64,000 nt of DNA, taken from NCBI RefSeq assembly GCF_013372145.1, contig NZ_CP053827.1, positions 1 through 64,000 of the forward strand, given 5' to 3'. The translations under genes and the position numbers were made by a program. This DNA is from Campylobacter hyointestinalis subsp. hyointestinalis (GTDB taxonomy: Bacteria > Campylobacterota > Campylobacteria > Campylobacterales > Campylobacteraceae). The notes beneath the pieces are model-generated. The model was given only the letters and a program-made list of their open reading frames with translations. It searched no databases and was not told where the DNA came from. Shown piece by piece: positions 11,466 through 20,868 of the stretch (within the stretch, counting starts at the first letter, position 1; the number at the start of each line of letters is the position of its first letter).

Positions 11466-12974
11466 TTAAATATAACGTGGTAAGACAAGCTCTAAAACGA
11501 CTTTTTGTTCATCGCTATCTTGCTCATCAAAGTTTTGTTTGTAATTTTTAAATTTGCCACGATCGTTTTGATTTCCGCTTTGTCTTTGGTCGCTAAAATT
11601 CATAGAAAGTTCGGTAAAACCCATATTTACAAGGCTATTTTTAAACTCTGCTTGGTTTTGTATAAAAAGCTGCATAGTTTGGTTGTTTGAGTTGAAATTT
11701 ATATGAAGGTTGTTTCCGCGGTTTATCATAGTGACTTCGACTTCGCCAAGATTTCCGGGGTTTAAAGTCATATGAAATCTTGTAACTGGCGGCTTGTATT
11801 CATTGATCTTTTCTTGCAAATCACTAGCAAATGTCTCAAAAGTCTGTTTTATCTGAGTATTTTTAGCTTGTATTTTTGCATTTGCGATGATGTCTTTGAC
11901 AAGGCTATTTTGGTTGGAATTCGTATTTGACTCACCTGAATTGCTCTCATTTGCGCTGGTTTCTAAGCTCTTGTCTTTTAGCAAATCTTGCAAAGAGATG
12001 CTATTTTTATTATCAAATTTACTATTTTGCGTCTCATTTACTTGCTCTTTTATGGCTCTTTTTGTTAAATTTGCAAGGTACTCATCTATGCTAGGATCGG
12101 TTTTATGTTTTGTAGTAAGCTCTTTTATATTAGTTGCATTTGTAGTTTGTATTTTTACCTCATTTTTTATATCGTTATTAGATTCAGCTATTTTGTTAGT
12201 TAGCTTGTTATCTTTATCTATAGCGGTAGATACGGCTTTTGAAAGTGTTTTATCACCCTCTATTTTTGCTAACGTTACATCGCTTTGTTTGTTTGTTTGT
12301 TTTAAATTTAAAGATTTTTCATCTTTTAAAACAGTTTCTTTAGGGGTAACGCTTTGAAGCAGTTTATTTAAATTTATAGTTTCATCTTTTTTTGTAGTTT
12401 GTTCCAAAACGTTTTGTACTTTTTTCTTTGTTACCTGGTCTAAAACAACTTCTTTAAAGTCAAAAAAACCGTTTTGTGCAAGTCCTTTAAACTGTTCTTT
12501 TAGTGTTGCTATGTCTTCTTTTGTGATTTTTATATTGCTAAGATTTAGGCCAAATTTTTTACTTAAATTTATAAGGTCTTGTAAATTTTTTGCACTTTTT
12601 ATCTCATTTACGTTTTTTTCTGTTGATAAAAGTTTGGCTAGGTTATTTGAAAGTGTTGGAAAACTACCCAATTTTTCGCCACCATTCAAAGACTCTAAAA
12701 GCCCTAAAAGTTGGATAAAATCGGCATTTTCTAAAAGAGTTCCAGTGTCGCCTACGTCTAGCTTTGTGCTATTTGTATCAGATGTTTTTTGGCTTGCTTT
12801 TTGGATTATCTCTTTTGCGTCTTTTTCGCTGATGTTTTTATTTTTATTTACGCTATCTAAAACAAATGATAGAAAATCTCCACCTTCGTCGCTTCCTCCA
12901 CTTAGAGTATCTGTTTTTTTAACTTGTGTCGTAGGCTGAGATACGTTATTTAATAATGAATTTAGACCTTCCAT
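11466..12974 (-). CDS. fliK: Flagellar hook-length control protein FliK
   Basis: The 502-residue protein has a long, low-complexity N-terminal region rich in Lys, Asn and Thr. A compact C-terminal Flg_hook domain at about 375-465 shows the FHMTLNPGNLGEVEVTM and LFIQNQAEFKNSLVNMGF patterns. This is the layout of FliK molecular rulers, which switch export specificity when the hook is complete. It matches C. jejuni Cj0041 by position. It is first in the fliK-flgD-flgE operon, downstream of a sigma-54 promoter. Confidence 0.9.
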   Translation of the reverse strand: MEGLNSLLNNVSQPTTQVKKTDTLSGGSDEGGDFLSFVLDSVNKNKNISEKDAKEIIQKASQKTSDTNSTKLDVGDTGTLLENADFIQLLGLLESLNGGEKLGSFPTLSNNLAKLLSTEKNVNEIKSAKNLQDLINLSKKFGLNLSNIKITKEDIATLKEQFKGLAQNGFFDFKEVVLDQVTKKKVQNVLEQTTKKDETINLNKLLQSVTPKETVLKDEKSLNLKQTNKQSDVTLAKIEGDKTLSKAVSTAIDKDNKLTNKIAESNNDIKNEVKIQTTNATNIKELTTKHKTDPSIDEYLANLTKRAIKEQVNETQNSKFDNKNSISLQDLLKDKSLETSANESNSGESNTNSNQNSLVKDIIANAKIQAKNTQIKQTFETFASDLQEKINEYKPPVTRFHMTLNPGNLGEVEVTMINRGNNLHINFNSNNQTMQLFIQNQAEFKNSLVNMGFTELSMNFSDQRQSGNQNDRGKFKNYKQNFDEQDSDEQKVVLELVLPRYI

Positions 12975-13005
12975 AAAGTATCCTAAAAATATTTTTGAGA
13001 TATAT

Positions 13006-13025
13006 ATGCAAAAAGCATTCCAAAA
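13006..13025 (-). promoter_or_regulatory. Sigma-54 (RpoN) promoter of the fliK-flgD-flgE operon
   Basis: Read on the minus strand, the site is TTTTGGAATGCTTTTTGCAT. GG (13020-13021) and GC (13008-13009) are separated by exactly 10 bases, the invariant -24/-12 geometry of RpoN promoters, and the TTGGAA...TTTTGC pattern is that of Campylobacter. Transcription would start near 12996, about 20 bases before the fliK ATG. Hook genes are known RpoN/FlgR targets in Campylobacter. Confidence 0.85.
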
Positions 13026-13122
13026 TCTATATTTTTAAATTTATTAAGTGGTTTTTAAATTTATTAAGTTAAGTTTTTCAGATATTTTTTATTGTAAATA
13101 TTTAGATTAAGTAAAATTTGGA

Positions 13123-13128
13123 TATAAT
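13123..13128 (+). promoter_or_regulatory. -10 box of typA
   Basis: TATAAT preceded by TTTGGA and a T-rich upstream region, 36 bases before the typA start. Campylobacter sigma-70 promoters rely on the -10 box with a T-rich periodic upstream region rather than a clear -35, which fits. Confidence 0.6.
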
Positions 13129-13163
13129 CAGCCACTAAAATTTAAAACGCATGAGGAAAACAT

Positions 13164-14972
13164 TTGGAAAAGATAAGAAATATTGCAGTTATCGCCCACG
13201 TTGACCACGGTAAAACCACTATGGTCGATGAGCTCCTAAAACAATCAGGAACTTTTACCGAACATCAAGCAGTAGGTGAAAGGGTGATGGATAGCAATGA
13301 TATTGAGCGTGAGCGTGGAATCACTATCCTTAGTAAAAATACAGCGATTCGTTATAAAGATCATAAAATAAACATTATAGATACTCCAGGGCACGCCGAT
13401 TTTGGTGGTGAAGTTGAGCGTGTTTTAAAGATGGTAGATGGTGTTTTGCTTCTTGTAGATGCACAAGAAGGCGTTATGCCACAAACTAAATTCGTCGTAA
13501 AAAAAGCTCTTAGCTTAGGTCTTCGTCCGATAGTCGTTATAAACAAAATCGATAAACTAGCAGCAGATCCAGATAGGGTTATAAATGAAATTTTCGATCT
13601 ATTCGTCGCACTTGACGCTACTGATGAGCAGCTGGAATTTCCTGTAGTTTATGCCGCTGCTAAAAATGGTTATGCAAAGCTTAAGCTTGATGATGAAAAC
13701 GTAGATATGAAACCGCTTTTTGAGACTATTTTAGCTCACGTTCCAGAGCCGAGCGGAAAAGACGACAATCCTCTTCAACTCCAAGTTTTCACTCTAGATT
13801 ATGATAATTACGTTGGCAAGATCGGTATAGCTCGTATATTTAACGGTAAAATCAGTAAAAATCAAAACGTTATGCTAGCTAAAGCTGATGGTACAAAAAC
13901 CACCGGACGTATAAGCAAACTTATCGGATTTTTCGGACTTGATAGAATGGATATAAACGAAGCTGGAACCGGTGATATCGTGGCTATCGCAGGATTTGAG
14001 ACGCTTGATGTTGGCGATAGTGTTGTTGATCCAAATAATCCTATGCCACTTGACCCACTCCATATTGAAGAGCCGACACTTAGCGTCGTATTTAGTGTAA
14101 ATGACTCACCACTTGCAGGAACAGAGGGTAAATTTGTCACTTCAAATAAGATAGATGAACGCTTAGAGAGCGAAATGAAGACAAACATTGCTATGAAATA
14201 TGAAAATATAGGTGAGGGTAAATTTAAAGTAAGCGGTCGTGGCGAATTACAGATCACTATTTTAGCTGAAAATATGCGTAGAGAGGGCTTTGAGTTCTGT
14301 CTTGGCAGACCTGAAGTTATCATAAAAGTTATAGACGGCGTAAGATGTGAGCCTTATGAGCTTCTTGTTATCGACTCTCCAGATGATTGTACCGGAACTG
14401 TTATCGAAAAACTAGGCAAAAGAAAAGCCGAAATGGTAAGTATGAATCCAACAGGTGATGGACAAACTAGAATCGAGTTTGAGATACCAGCGCGCGGACT
14501 TATCGGCTTTAGAAGTCAGTTTTTAACTGATACCAAAGGCGAGGGCGTTATGAACCATAGCTTTTTGGAATTTCGTCCATTAAGCGGTTCAGTCGAGCAT
14601 AGAAGTAATGGCGCTTTAGTCAGTATGGAAAGTGGCGTGGCTTTGGCATACTCACTATTTAACTTACAAGATCGTGGTGTCCTTTTTTGCGATCCGCAAA
14701 CTAAAGTTTATGTCGGTATGATTATTGGAGAACATAGCCGTCCAAACGATCTTGACGTAAATCCTATAAAAGGTAAAAATTTGACAAACGTACGTGCAAG
14801 TGGAAGTGATGACGCTATAAAACTAGTTCCGCCACGCAAACATAGCTTGGAGCGCGCTCTTGAATGGATAGAAGAAGACGAGCTTGTAGAAGTAACTCCT
14901 ATAAATATTCGTATTCGCAAACGCTACCTTGATCCAACTATGAGAAAAAGAATGGCAAAATCTAAAGAATAA
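13164..14972 (+). CDS. typA: Ribosome-associated translational GTPase TypA/BipA
   Basis: TypA/BipA is an EF-G-like GTPase that works on ribosomes under stress and in assembly. In this 602-residue protein the P-loop AHVDHGKT lies at 11-18, followed by switch [17 protein letters not shown] and the guanine specificity motif NKID. The C-terminal TypA-specific domain with [12 protein letters not shown] is present. The start is TTG at 13164, preceded by a GAGG site, and gives the N-terminus shared with other Campylobacter TypA proteins. The stop overlaps the next ATG by one base. Confidence 0.96.
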   Translation: MEKIRNIAVIAHVDHGKTTMVDELLKQSGTFTEHQAVGERVMDSNDIERERGITILSKNTAIRYKDHKINIIDTPGHADFGGEVERVLKMVDGVLLLVDAQEGVMPQTKFVVKKALSLGLRPIVVINKIDKLAADPDRVINEIFDLFVALDATDEQLEFPVVYAAAKNGYAKLKLDDENVDMKPLFETILAHVPEPSGKDDNPLQLQVFTLDYDNYVGKIGIARIFNGKISKNQNVMLAKADGTKTTGRISKLIGFFGLDRMDINEAGTGDIVAIAGFETLDVGDSVVDPNNPMPLDPLHIEEPTLSVVFSVNDSPLAGTEGKFVTSNKIDERLESEMKTNIAMKYENIGEGKFKVSGRGELQITILAENMRREGFEFCLGRPEVIIKVIDGVRCEPYELLVIDSPDDCTGTVIEKLGKRKAEMVSMNPTGDGQTRIEFEIPARGLIGFRSQFLTDTKGEGVMNHSFLEFRPLSGSVEHRSNGALVSMESGVALAYSLFNLQDRGVLFCDPQTKVYVGMIIGEHSRPNDLDVNPIKGKNLTNVRASGSDDAIKLVPPRKHSLERALEWIEEDELVEVTPINIRIRKRYLDPTMRKRMAKSKE

Positions 14973-15628
14973 TGAGCCTAAAAGAGCTAGAACTCACTAG
15001 AAAAAGGTTGAAAGCTAAGCTTTTGGCCTTGATTTTCACTTCTGCATTTGCAGGTTTTATTCTTGCTGTTTTGCTATTTGCTTTTGATGTTTTTTTAGCT
15101 TTGATAGCTGGAGTTTTTACTACTTTATATATTTATTATCACTATAAATTTAAGATCACAAGCGACTTTGAAGCAGGACTAAAAGAGAGAGTTTTAGCAG
15201 AATTATTTGACTTTGATAAGCTAACATTACCGCTTGATAAAGTAGAGTTTTTACAAAATGAAAATGACGAAAACGCCATTATAAACTATTATCCACTTTT
15301 TGCGGCCAAATTTGATGAGTTTGAAGCTCTGTTTTATGATGTTTGCTTAGAAGATAAGATCACTAAAAATAGGCTATTTTACGGACTTTTTGTTAGTTCT
15401 AAATTTAAAAAACATATCCAAAACGAACTCGATATATCAAATTTAAAAGAGACCTTCGGTTTTGATGTCACAGTCAAAATATCAGACGATAAAGTTTTAG
15501 TATATATAAATCAAGGCCATGATAGCTTAGCTCTAAATTTAAAAACTCCGTTAGATGAAACTGGACTTGATATCACTAAATTTAAAAAAGAGATAAATGC
15601 GATTTTAGAGTTATTTAAAAGGTTATAA
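14972..15628 (+). CDS. Membrane protein, DUF3137-like
   Basis: A 218-residue protein with two adjacent hydrophobic helices near the N-terminus (about 17-37 and 40-57) and a soluble C-terminal domain. The patterns YYPLFAAKFDEFEALFYDV, RLFYGLFVSSKFKKHI and VKISDDKVLVYI resemble DUF3137 proteins, whose function is unknown. Translation is probably coupled to typA (TAATG overlap). The family assignment is from memory of pattern and length and is moderate. Confidence 0.6.
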   Translation: MSLKELELTRKRLKAKLLALIFTSAFAGFILAVLLFAFDVFLALIAGVFTTLYIYYHYKFKITSDFEAGLKERVLAELFDFDKLTLPLDKVEFLQNENDENAIINYYPLFAAKFDEFEALFYDVCLEDKITKNRLFYGLFVSSKFKKHIQNELDISNLKETFGFDVTVKISDDKVLVYINQGHDSLALNLKTPLDETGLDITKFKKEINAILELFKRL

Positions 15629-15695
15629 AACAAATTTTATGTATAGTTCATCGTTAAAACTGGTTTAAAAATGGCTATAGATTTTTATGTTTTGA

Positions 15696-16769
15696 TCAAA
15701 GTGTAACTGCCCATTTCCAAAACGGTACGATCACGCATCTTACGCCTTCAAATGCGCTGTCTGCTTCATTTGCATTACTGATGATGTAAATTTTTTTAAT
15801 ACCTAAATTTTTAAAATGATCTATTTGCTTTTTAAATTTAAGAAAGATGAGTTCTGGTGGTAAAAATGGTTCTATTTTTATGGCTATGTTTTTTTGAGGC
15901 AAATAAAAGTCTATTTTATCATCAAAATAGATCTCGCTTTGTAGCTTTAAAAGTTCACAAAAGACCATGTTTGCAACTGTTATTTTTGGATCTTTTTCGT
16001 AACTTAATGCATTTTTTAAGCCAAAATCATAAAAATACACTCTTTTAAAACTGCTTTTTTTATCAAGATGTGGTACAAAGCATATCAAATTTATATCTTC
16101 AAATTCGTGGGTAGCTTCATAAATTTTGTCTTTGGAAATTTTAGTATGCGTTTTTAACTCTTTGTAAATTTTGTAGGCATTAAAGCTTTGATGGATCTGT
16201 GAAGCTAGCTTCGAAAGCATAGTCACTTGAAGCGGTTTAAAAACGGATCTGAGTTTTGTTTGCAAAAACTCGGTTATTTCAAAATCTTGCAAAAATGCTG
16301 TTTTTACACTGTTTCCGCGTGCTAAAAAATGGCTAAAAAGTGTCCTTGCTTCGTAGTTTTTACCATAATTCGCGATAAACTCTTCATAATCAAATCCATT
16401 AATAAAAAAATCGCTAAACCCCTCAAGCTTTAAAGAGTTAGAGCAAGTTGAAATAATGATATTTTCACATTTAAATTGTAATTTAAAGTCGTTTTTTACT
16501 CCATCTATTCCAAGCGCTTTTATACCTTTTGTTTTTATAAAATCATTTAAATTTAGTAAGAAATTTGGTTCGTTTATTCTTGCATCATCTAAGTTTATAT
16601 ATAAAAACTCTCTATCTTTGAAGTTTCGCAGATACTCTGTTAAAATCGTAGTTTTACCGCTATTTAAGCCACCTTTTAAAAGGATCTTGCTTCCGCTTGG
16701 TTTTAGTTTTCTATCTATAAATTTACCGTTTTTAGGCGGGTTTTCGTAAAAGTATTCTAAAATATTCAT
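15696..16769 (-). CDS. AAA-type ATPase with DUF4143-like C-terminus
   Basis: The protein (about 357 residues) has a Walker A motif KGGLNSGKTT in the first 45 residues, a Walker B-like FLYINLDDARI, and a C-terminal region with RVYFYDFGLKNAL and a nuclease-like EPFLPPELIFLKFKKQ segment. This is the arrangement of archaeal-type/DUF4143 ATPases, a group of unclear role. A GGAG site sits 7 bases before the ATG at 16769; the frame extends 6 bases further to a TTG. It lies downstream of rnhB on the minus strand. Confidence 0.75.
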   Translation of the reverse strand: MNILEYFYENPPKNGKFIDRKLKPSGSKILLKGGLNSGKTTILTEYLRNFKDREFLYINLDDARINEPNFLLNLNDFIKTKGIKALGIDGVKNDFKLQFKCENIIISTCSNSLKLEGFSDFFINGFDYEEFIANYGKNYEARTLFSHFLARGNSVKTAFLQDFEITEFLQTKLRSVFKPLQVTMLSKLASQIHQSFNAYKIYKELKTHTKISKDKIYEATHEFEDINLICFVPHLDKKSSFKRVYFYDFGLKNALSYEKDPKITVANMVFCELLKLQSEIYFDDKIDFYLPQKNIAIKIEPFLPPELIFLKFKKQIDHFKNLGIKKIYIISNANEADSAFEGVRCVIVPFWKWAVTL

Positions 16770-16811
16770 AGACAAACTCCAAATAAAATTTGCTCCAAAT
16801 CTAGCCTAAAT

Positions 16812-17390
16812 TTAAGTAAAATCAAATAAATTTTTCTCCAAATTTTTCACGCAAAAACTCTTTCTTGTCAAATCATTTGCGCCGTATTTAGCTAAAGCTT
16901 CAACGTGAGCCTTCACTCCGTATCCTTTGTGTTTAGCGTAGCCAAAGCTTGGGTAAATCTTATCAAAGCTTCTCATCTGTCTATCACGGCTGACTTTTGC
17001 GATGATACTTGCCGCGCTTACTTGAAGTACGCTAGCATCGGCTTTTATAATGGTTTTTATATTTTTGACACCATAATCGCAGTTTCCATCATAGATAAAA
17101 TCGCACTCTTTAAAATGATTTTTGATAACCTTTAAAGCACGTCTTAGACATTGGCTAAGCCCGATTTCGTCAATTATTGTATTTCTAAAATAAACTACTA
17201 GATAATCACTCATTTTTTCTAGTTTTAAAAAGATTTTTTCGCGCCCTTTTTCGCTCAGCTTTTTTGAGTCATTTAGCCCAATAGTTAAGAGCTCATCTAT
17301 AAATTCAGGTTTAAAAACACATCCTACAACAACTAATTCGCCAGCTAATGCACCTCGTCCAGCTTCATCTATACCGCAAATTTTAACCAT
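16812..17390 (-). CDS. rnhB: Ribonuclease HII
   Basis: RNase HII cleaves RNA in RNA-DNA hybrids and removes misincorporated ribonucleotides. The 192-residue protein begins with the GIDEAGRG motif, so Asp8 and Glu9 start the DEDD catalytic set. Asp101 (YDGN) and Asp118 (KADASV) complete it, and DSKKLS at 41-46 is also conserved. The gene is 4 bases downstream of the DUF475 gene on the minus strand, the same neighbourhood as in C. jejuni (Cj0010c to Cj0014c region). Confidence 0.96.
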   Translation of the reverse strand: MVKICGIDEAGRGALAGELVVVGCVFKPEFIDELLTIGLNDSKKLSEKGREKIFLKLEKMSDYLVVYFRNTIIDEIGLSQCLRRALKVIKNHFKECDFIYDGNCDYGVKNIKTIIKADASVLQVSAASIIAKVSRDRQMRSFDKIYPSFGYAKHKGYGVKAHVEALAKYGANDLTRKSFCVKNLEKNLFDFT

Positions 17391-17394
17391 TTTT

Positions 17395-18369
17395 TTACTT
17401 TTGCAATTTTCGTTTTTGATAGATCGAGCTTAAAAACGCAACTAAAATAAAGCCAAAGCCGATAGTTCCAGTCACTGCTTCGCTGATCTCGTGAAAAATA
17501 TTTATAAACATAATGATAGCTAACGCCAAAATAGCGTAATGTGCGCCGTGTTCAAGATAGATAAAGCTCTCAAGCGTCTTTTTATGCACCATAAATAAAG
17601 TAAGGCTTCTAACAAACATAGCTCCTATGCCAAGACCTATCATAATGATAAAGATATTTTCACTCATCGCAAACGCTCCTATAACTCCATCAAAGCTAAA
17701 GCTAGCATCCAAAACTTCAAGATATAAAAATCCCATTATCCCGCTTTTAACGCCATTAGCACTAAATATCTCATCAAAAAGCGATAATGCCATATAGAGT
17801 AAAATAGCACCAAAATATGATAATGCGTAGCTAATATTTTGTGTGAGATATGCCATGATCATACCTACGCAAATAGCTATGAATAGCGGCATATTATCTG
17901 TTTTAGTGAGGATATGGATAAGATAATTATCCTCTACTAGTTTTATCCACTTTATATCTTTTTCCTCGAAGAAAAATGATAAAAACACCATAAGCAAAAA
18001 TGCTCCACCAAAGATATAAATTTGATTTTTATTTGCTGCTAAAGCAGTATTATAGGCGTCAGGATCATTTAAGGCTAGTAAGAAAGTTTCCCACATACCA
18101 AGGCTTGTGGCCACTGAAACTATAAGCACTGGAAATAAAAATCTCATACCAAAAACAGCGATAGGTATGCCATAAAGTATAAATCTATCTTGCCAAATTT
18201 TACTCATTTTAGATAAAACTTTTGCATTGACAACAGCATTATCAAAGCTAAGACTGACCTCTAAAATACCTAGTAAAAAGCAGATATAAACCGCCAAAAA
18301 ACCGCCTATTTGATATGCTATCCCAAGTCCTATCAAAGTAACGATAAATGATGAATAAAAGTATTTCAT
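17395..18369 (-). CDS. DUF475 / TerC-like integral membrane protein
   Basis: A 324-residue polytopic protein with about nine hydrophobic helices. Two acidic intramembrane motifs, EVSLSFDNAVVNAK near residue 37 and EVLDASFSFDGVIGA in the second half, form the internal duplication typical of TerC/DUF475 proteins. This family is proposed to move or handle divalent metal ions such as manganese. The C. jejuni counterpart is Cj0014c-like. It heads a short minus-strand group with rnhB and the ATPase gene. The substrate is not visible. Confidence 0.85.
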   Translation of the reverse strand: MKYFYSSFIVTLIGLGIAYQIGGFLAVYICFLLGILEVSLSFDNAVVNAKVLSKMSKIWQDRFILYGIPIAVFGMRFLFPVLIVSVATSLGMWETFLLALNDPDAYNTALAANKNQIYIFGGAFLLMVFLSFFFEEKDIKWIKLVEDNYLIHILTKTDNMPLFIAICVGMIMAYLTQNISYALSYFGAILLYMALSLFDEIFSANGVKSGIMGFLYLEVLDASFSFDGVIGAFAMSENIFIIMIGLGIGAMFVRSLTLFMVHKKTLESFIYLEHGAHYAILALAIIMFINIFHEISEAVTGTIGFGFILVAFLSSIYQKRKLQK

Positions 18370-18461
18370 AAGCTCTCCAAAATGCGGTTATTATAACATA
18401 GTTTTGAAGTTTTGATAAGTTGATGGGTGGAGTAAATTTATTAAATAAATATAAAATTAGA

Positions 18462-18467
18462 TATAAT
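18462..18467 (+). promoter_or_regulatory. -10 box upstream of the polysaccharide locus
   Basis: TATAAT in an A/T-rich context, 50 bases before the first flippase gene and just after the divergent DUF475 gene. It is the most likely start of transcription for the first part of the polysaccharide locus. Confidence 0.5.
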
Positions 18468-18517
18468 TCAATCTATACGCGATAAAATAAAATATTTTTA
18501 TATTTTTAAGGTTAAAA

Positions 18518-19792
18518 TTGTTTAATAGATTAAAGCCAAAATCAGAGTTCAATAAAAACATTTTCACTCTTCTAAGTGGAACTATAATAGCTCAAGCCAT
18601 ACCTATAGCTATAAGCCCTATACTTACTAGAATTTATACGCCTGATGATTTTGGAGTATTTGCTCTATTTTTAGCTATTTCTTCCGTGTTTGGATCTATC
18701 TCTACTGCCAAATATGAATTAGCTATAGCGCTACCAAAAAAAGATGAAGACGCTATCAATATACTTGCTTTAGGATTTGTGATAACTTGTTTTATCTCCT
18801 TATTTATTTTATGTGGTGTTATTATTTTTGGTAGATATTTTACAAAATTGTTAGGCAATGAAGAGATATATCTTTGGCTATATTTTATTCCATTAACAGT
18901 TTTTTTCCTTGGTATTTTTAATCTTCTTAGCTACTTCAATGTCAGAAAGAAAAACTACACGACTTTAAAAAATGCCAATATAATAAAATCAATTATATTT
19001 TGCATAGTTCAGCTCGCAGTAGGATTACTAAAGCCAGGAGCATTGGGACTTATTTTAGGTGATTTGGTATCAAAAATGTCGGCAAATTTAAGACTTGCAA
19101 AAAATATTTATACAGATAAAACGCTTATGTCTAGCATATCAAAACCAAAAATGTTAGCCATAGCTAAAAGATACAAAGACTTTGCTAAAGTCTATGCATT
19201 ATCTAGTCTTTTTGATACTTTTTGTAAACAATTGGTTTTTATAATGATACCAAAGATTTTTAGTTTGACTTTTAGTGGATTTTTCTTTTTGCCACATAAA
19301 ATGATAGAGCTAACTTCTGCTTTGATATCAAACTCGGTATCTCAAGTCTACTTACAAAAAATATCTGAAAATAAAAATAACCGTATAGGAAATTTAGGCA
19401 TTTTTAAAAGTACATTAAAAAAACTGTTTGTATTTGCTTTGTTTATCGGCGTGGTTGGATATTTTGTTTCTCCTTATATTTTCCCTTTTATTTTTGGTAA
19501 GGATTGGGTCGTATCTGGAGTGATTGCACAGTATATTTTTATTATATTTGTAGTCAAATTTTGCGTAGATTCTTTGAAAGTTACTTTGATAACCTATATG
19601 GAGCTTAAGAAGCTAGCATTTTGGCAATATTTGTATTTTGGAACTAGTAGTATTTTTTTTGGAATTTGTTTGATTTTAAAAGTAAATTTAAAAATATTTT
19701 TGGTATTATTTGCGATCCATGAATATTTATTATACGGGTTATGTCTATTTTTGATATTTAGAACTATTTATAAATTTGACAATATAAAGTAA
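18518..19792 (+). CDS. Polysaccharide flippase, Wzx-like (MATE/PST superfamily)
   Basis: A 424-residue protein made almost entirely of hydrophobic helices. The N-terminal segment FTLLSGTIIAQAIPIAISPILTRIYTP-type start and PDDFGVFALFLAI pattern are typical of lipopolysaccharide/O-unit translocases of the PST family. It would move undecaprenyl-linked oligosaccharide across the inner membrane. The start is TTG with an AAGG site 6-7 bases upstream. It is followed by an EpsG-like polymerase gene, so the two could form one Wzx/Wzy pair. A second flippase lies at 40007. Confidence 0.85.
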   Translation: MFNRLKPKSEFNKNIFTLLSGTIIAQAIPIAISPILTRIYTPDDFGVFALFLAISSVFGSISTAKYELAIALPKKDEDAINILALGFVITCFISLFILCGVIIFGRYFTKLLGNEEIYLWLYFIPLTVFFLGIFNLLSYFNVRKKNYTTLKNANIIKSIIFCIVQLAVGLLKPGALGLILGDLVSKMSANLRLAKNIYTDKTLMSSISKPKMLAIAKRYKDFAKVYALSSLFDTFCKQLVFIMIPKIFSLTFSGFFFLPHKMIELTSALISNSVSQVYLQKISENKNNRIGNLGIFKSTLKKLFVFALFIGVVGYFVSPYIFPFIFGKDWVVSGVIAQYIFIIFVVKFCVDSLKVTLITYMELKKLAFWQYLYFGTSSIFFGICLILKVNLKIFLVLFAIHEYLLYGLCLFLIFRTIYKFDNIK

Positions 19793-19810
19793 TAGTATAT
19801 TTTTTGAGTT

Positions 19811-19820
19811 GGGGGGGGGG
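19811..19820 (+). repeat. Poly-G tract (G10) at the 5' end of the EpsG-like gene
   Basis: Ten Gs lie between a possible TTG start at 19804 and the ATG at 19831. The tract is inside the coding region if TTG is used. If the ATG is used it is leader sequence, 10 bases upstream. Confidence 0.9.
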
Positions 19821-19830
19821 CGGCACTTAT

Positions 19831-20868
19831 ATGATGTTTTGGACATTTTTTATTTTTCTTATTTTGTTATGTTTTGTCAGATTTAAAAACGGCACTTATC
19901 AAAGATTTACTCTTATTTTCGCTCTGTTTTTACTCTTTTTATTTATCGGTTTTAGATATGAAGTCGGCGGAGACTGGGCGGGATATATAGATATCTATAA
20001 TCAAATAAATTCCAATCCTTTTATGTTAAATAGAGATTTTGGATATTATATTCTAAATATTTTAGCAGCCAAATTTGGCTTTGGTATAGTTTTTGTTAAT
20101 GTTATATGCGCCTTTATAGTCTGTTTGTTTTTGTATCTTTCACTAAGAAAACTAAATTATCCATTTGCAAGTTTGTTGTATCTGTTTCCATTTGCCATAG
20201 TAGTGATCATCATGGGATTTACTAGGCAAGGAGTGGCTTTATCTATCTTACTTTTTGGCTTTGTGCTTTTTGTATATGAGAAAAAACAGTTGGCTTTTTT
20301 AGCCTGTGTTTTGCTTGGTGGTTTATTTCACTCATCAGTTTTGCTGATGTTACCTTTTGCTATTTTTGGATTTAGACTTAAGCTTAAATATACCATGCTT
20401 TCGTACGTTGTAATTGGTCTCGCATTTATCTCTTTATATTTTTACGGATTGTTTGATAAATTTATATATTATATTACACACAACGATTATCATTCTAAAG
20501 GGGCTATTTTTAGAGCCGGTTTGCATTTATTGCCTGTTTTTATTTATATGTTTTATAGAAAACGGATTATTAAATTTGATTTGAATTTTGCGCTATTAGA
20601 TGCGATGAGTATTTGTATTGCTGTTTTGTTTATTTTATCGTTTTATCTTTCTACGCCGGTGGATAGGATTATGTATTATTTTTATATCTATGATATAGTG
20701 ATTTTGGATTGTTTGCTTCGTTTGAACGGTGGATTTAAACAGAAAATTATTCTGTTTTTGCTGAGTGGATATACTATTTTATTGTTTGGTATATGGTATT
20801 TTTATTCGTATTATGCATTGTATTTTTGGCGTACTGGTTCAAATTTGATCCTGGAGTATATATTTTGA
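19831..20868 (+). CDS. EpsG-family membrane protein, putative polysaccharide polymerase (Wzy-like)
   Basis: About 345 residues with 9-10 membrane helices. The pattern FRYEVGGDWAGYIDIYNQIN near residue 40, then GFTRQGVALSI and HSSVLLMLPFAI, is the EpsG signature; EpsG-like proteins act as O-unit polymerases. I prefer the ATG at 19831 because the first membrane helix starts right there. The TTG at 19804 would add MSWGGGGTY through the poly-G tract and has no clear ribosome binding site. The stop overlaps the TTG of the next gene. Confidence 0.8.
   Translation: MMFWTFFIFLILLCFVRFKNGTYQRFTLIFALFLLFLFIGFRYEVGGDWAGYIDIYNQINSNPFMLNRDFGYYILNILAAKFGFGIVFVNVICAFIVCLFLYLSLRKLNYPFASLLYLFPFAIVVIIMGFTRQGVALSILLFGFVLFVYEKKQLAFLACVLLGGLFHSSVLLMLPFAIFGFRLKLKYTMLSYVVIGLAFISLYFYGLFDKFIYYITHNDYHSKGAIFRAGLHLLPVFIYMFYRKRIIKFDLNFALLDAMSICIAVLFILSFYLSTPVDRIMYYFYIYDIVILDCLLRLNGGFKQKIILFLLSGYTILLFGIWYFYSYYALYFWRTGSNLILEYIF

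Noticed and set aside
9652-12939. Long plus-strand open frames opposite flgE, flgD and fliK
   Set aside because: They are antisense shadows of well-supported flagellar genes, rich in Ser/Phe/Leu as expected for reverse frames, and lack ribosome binding sites.
13862-14323. A 153-codon minus-strand frame inside typA
   Set aside because: It is antisense to a conserved essential-type GTPase gene and has no motif or translation signal.
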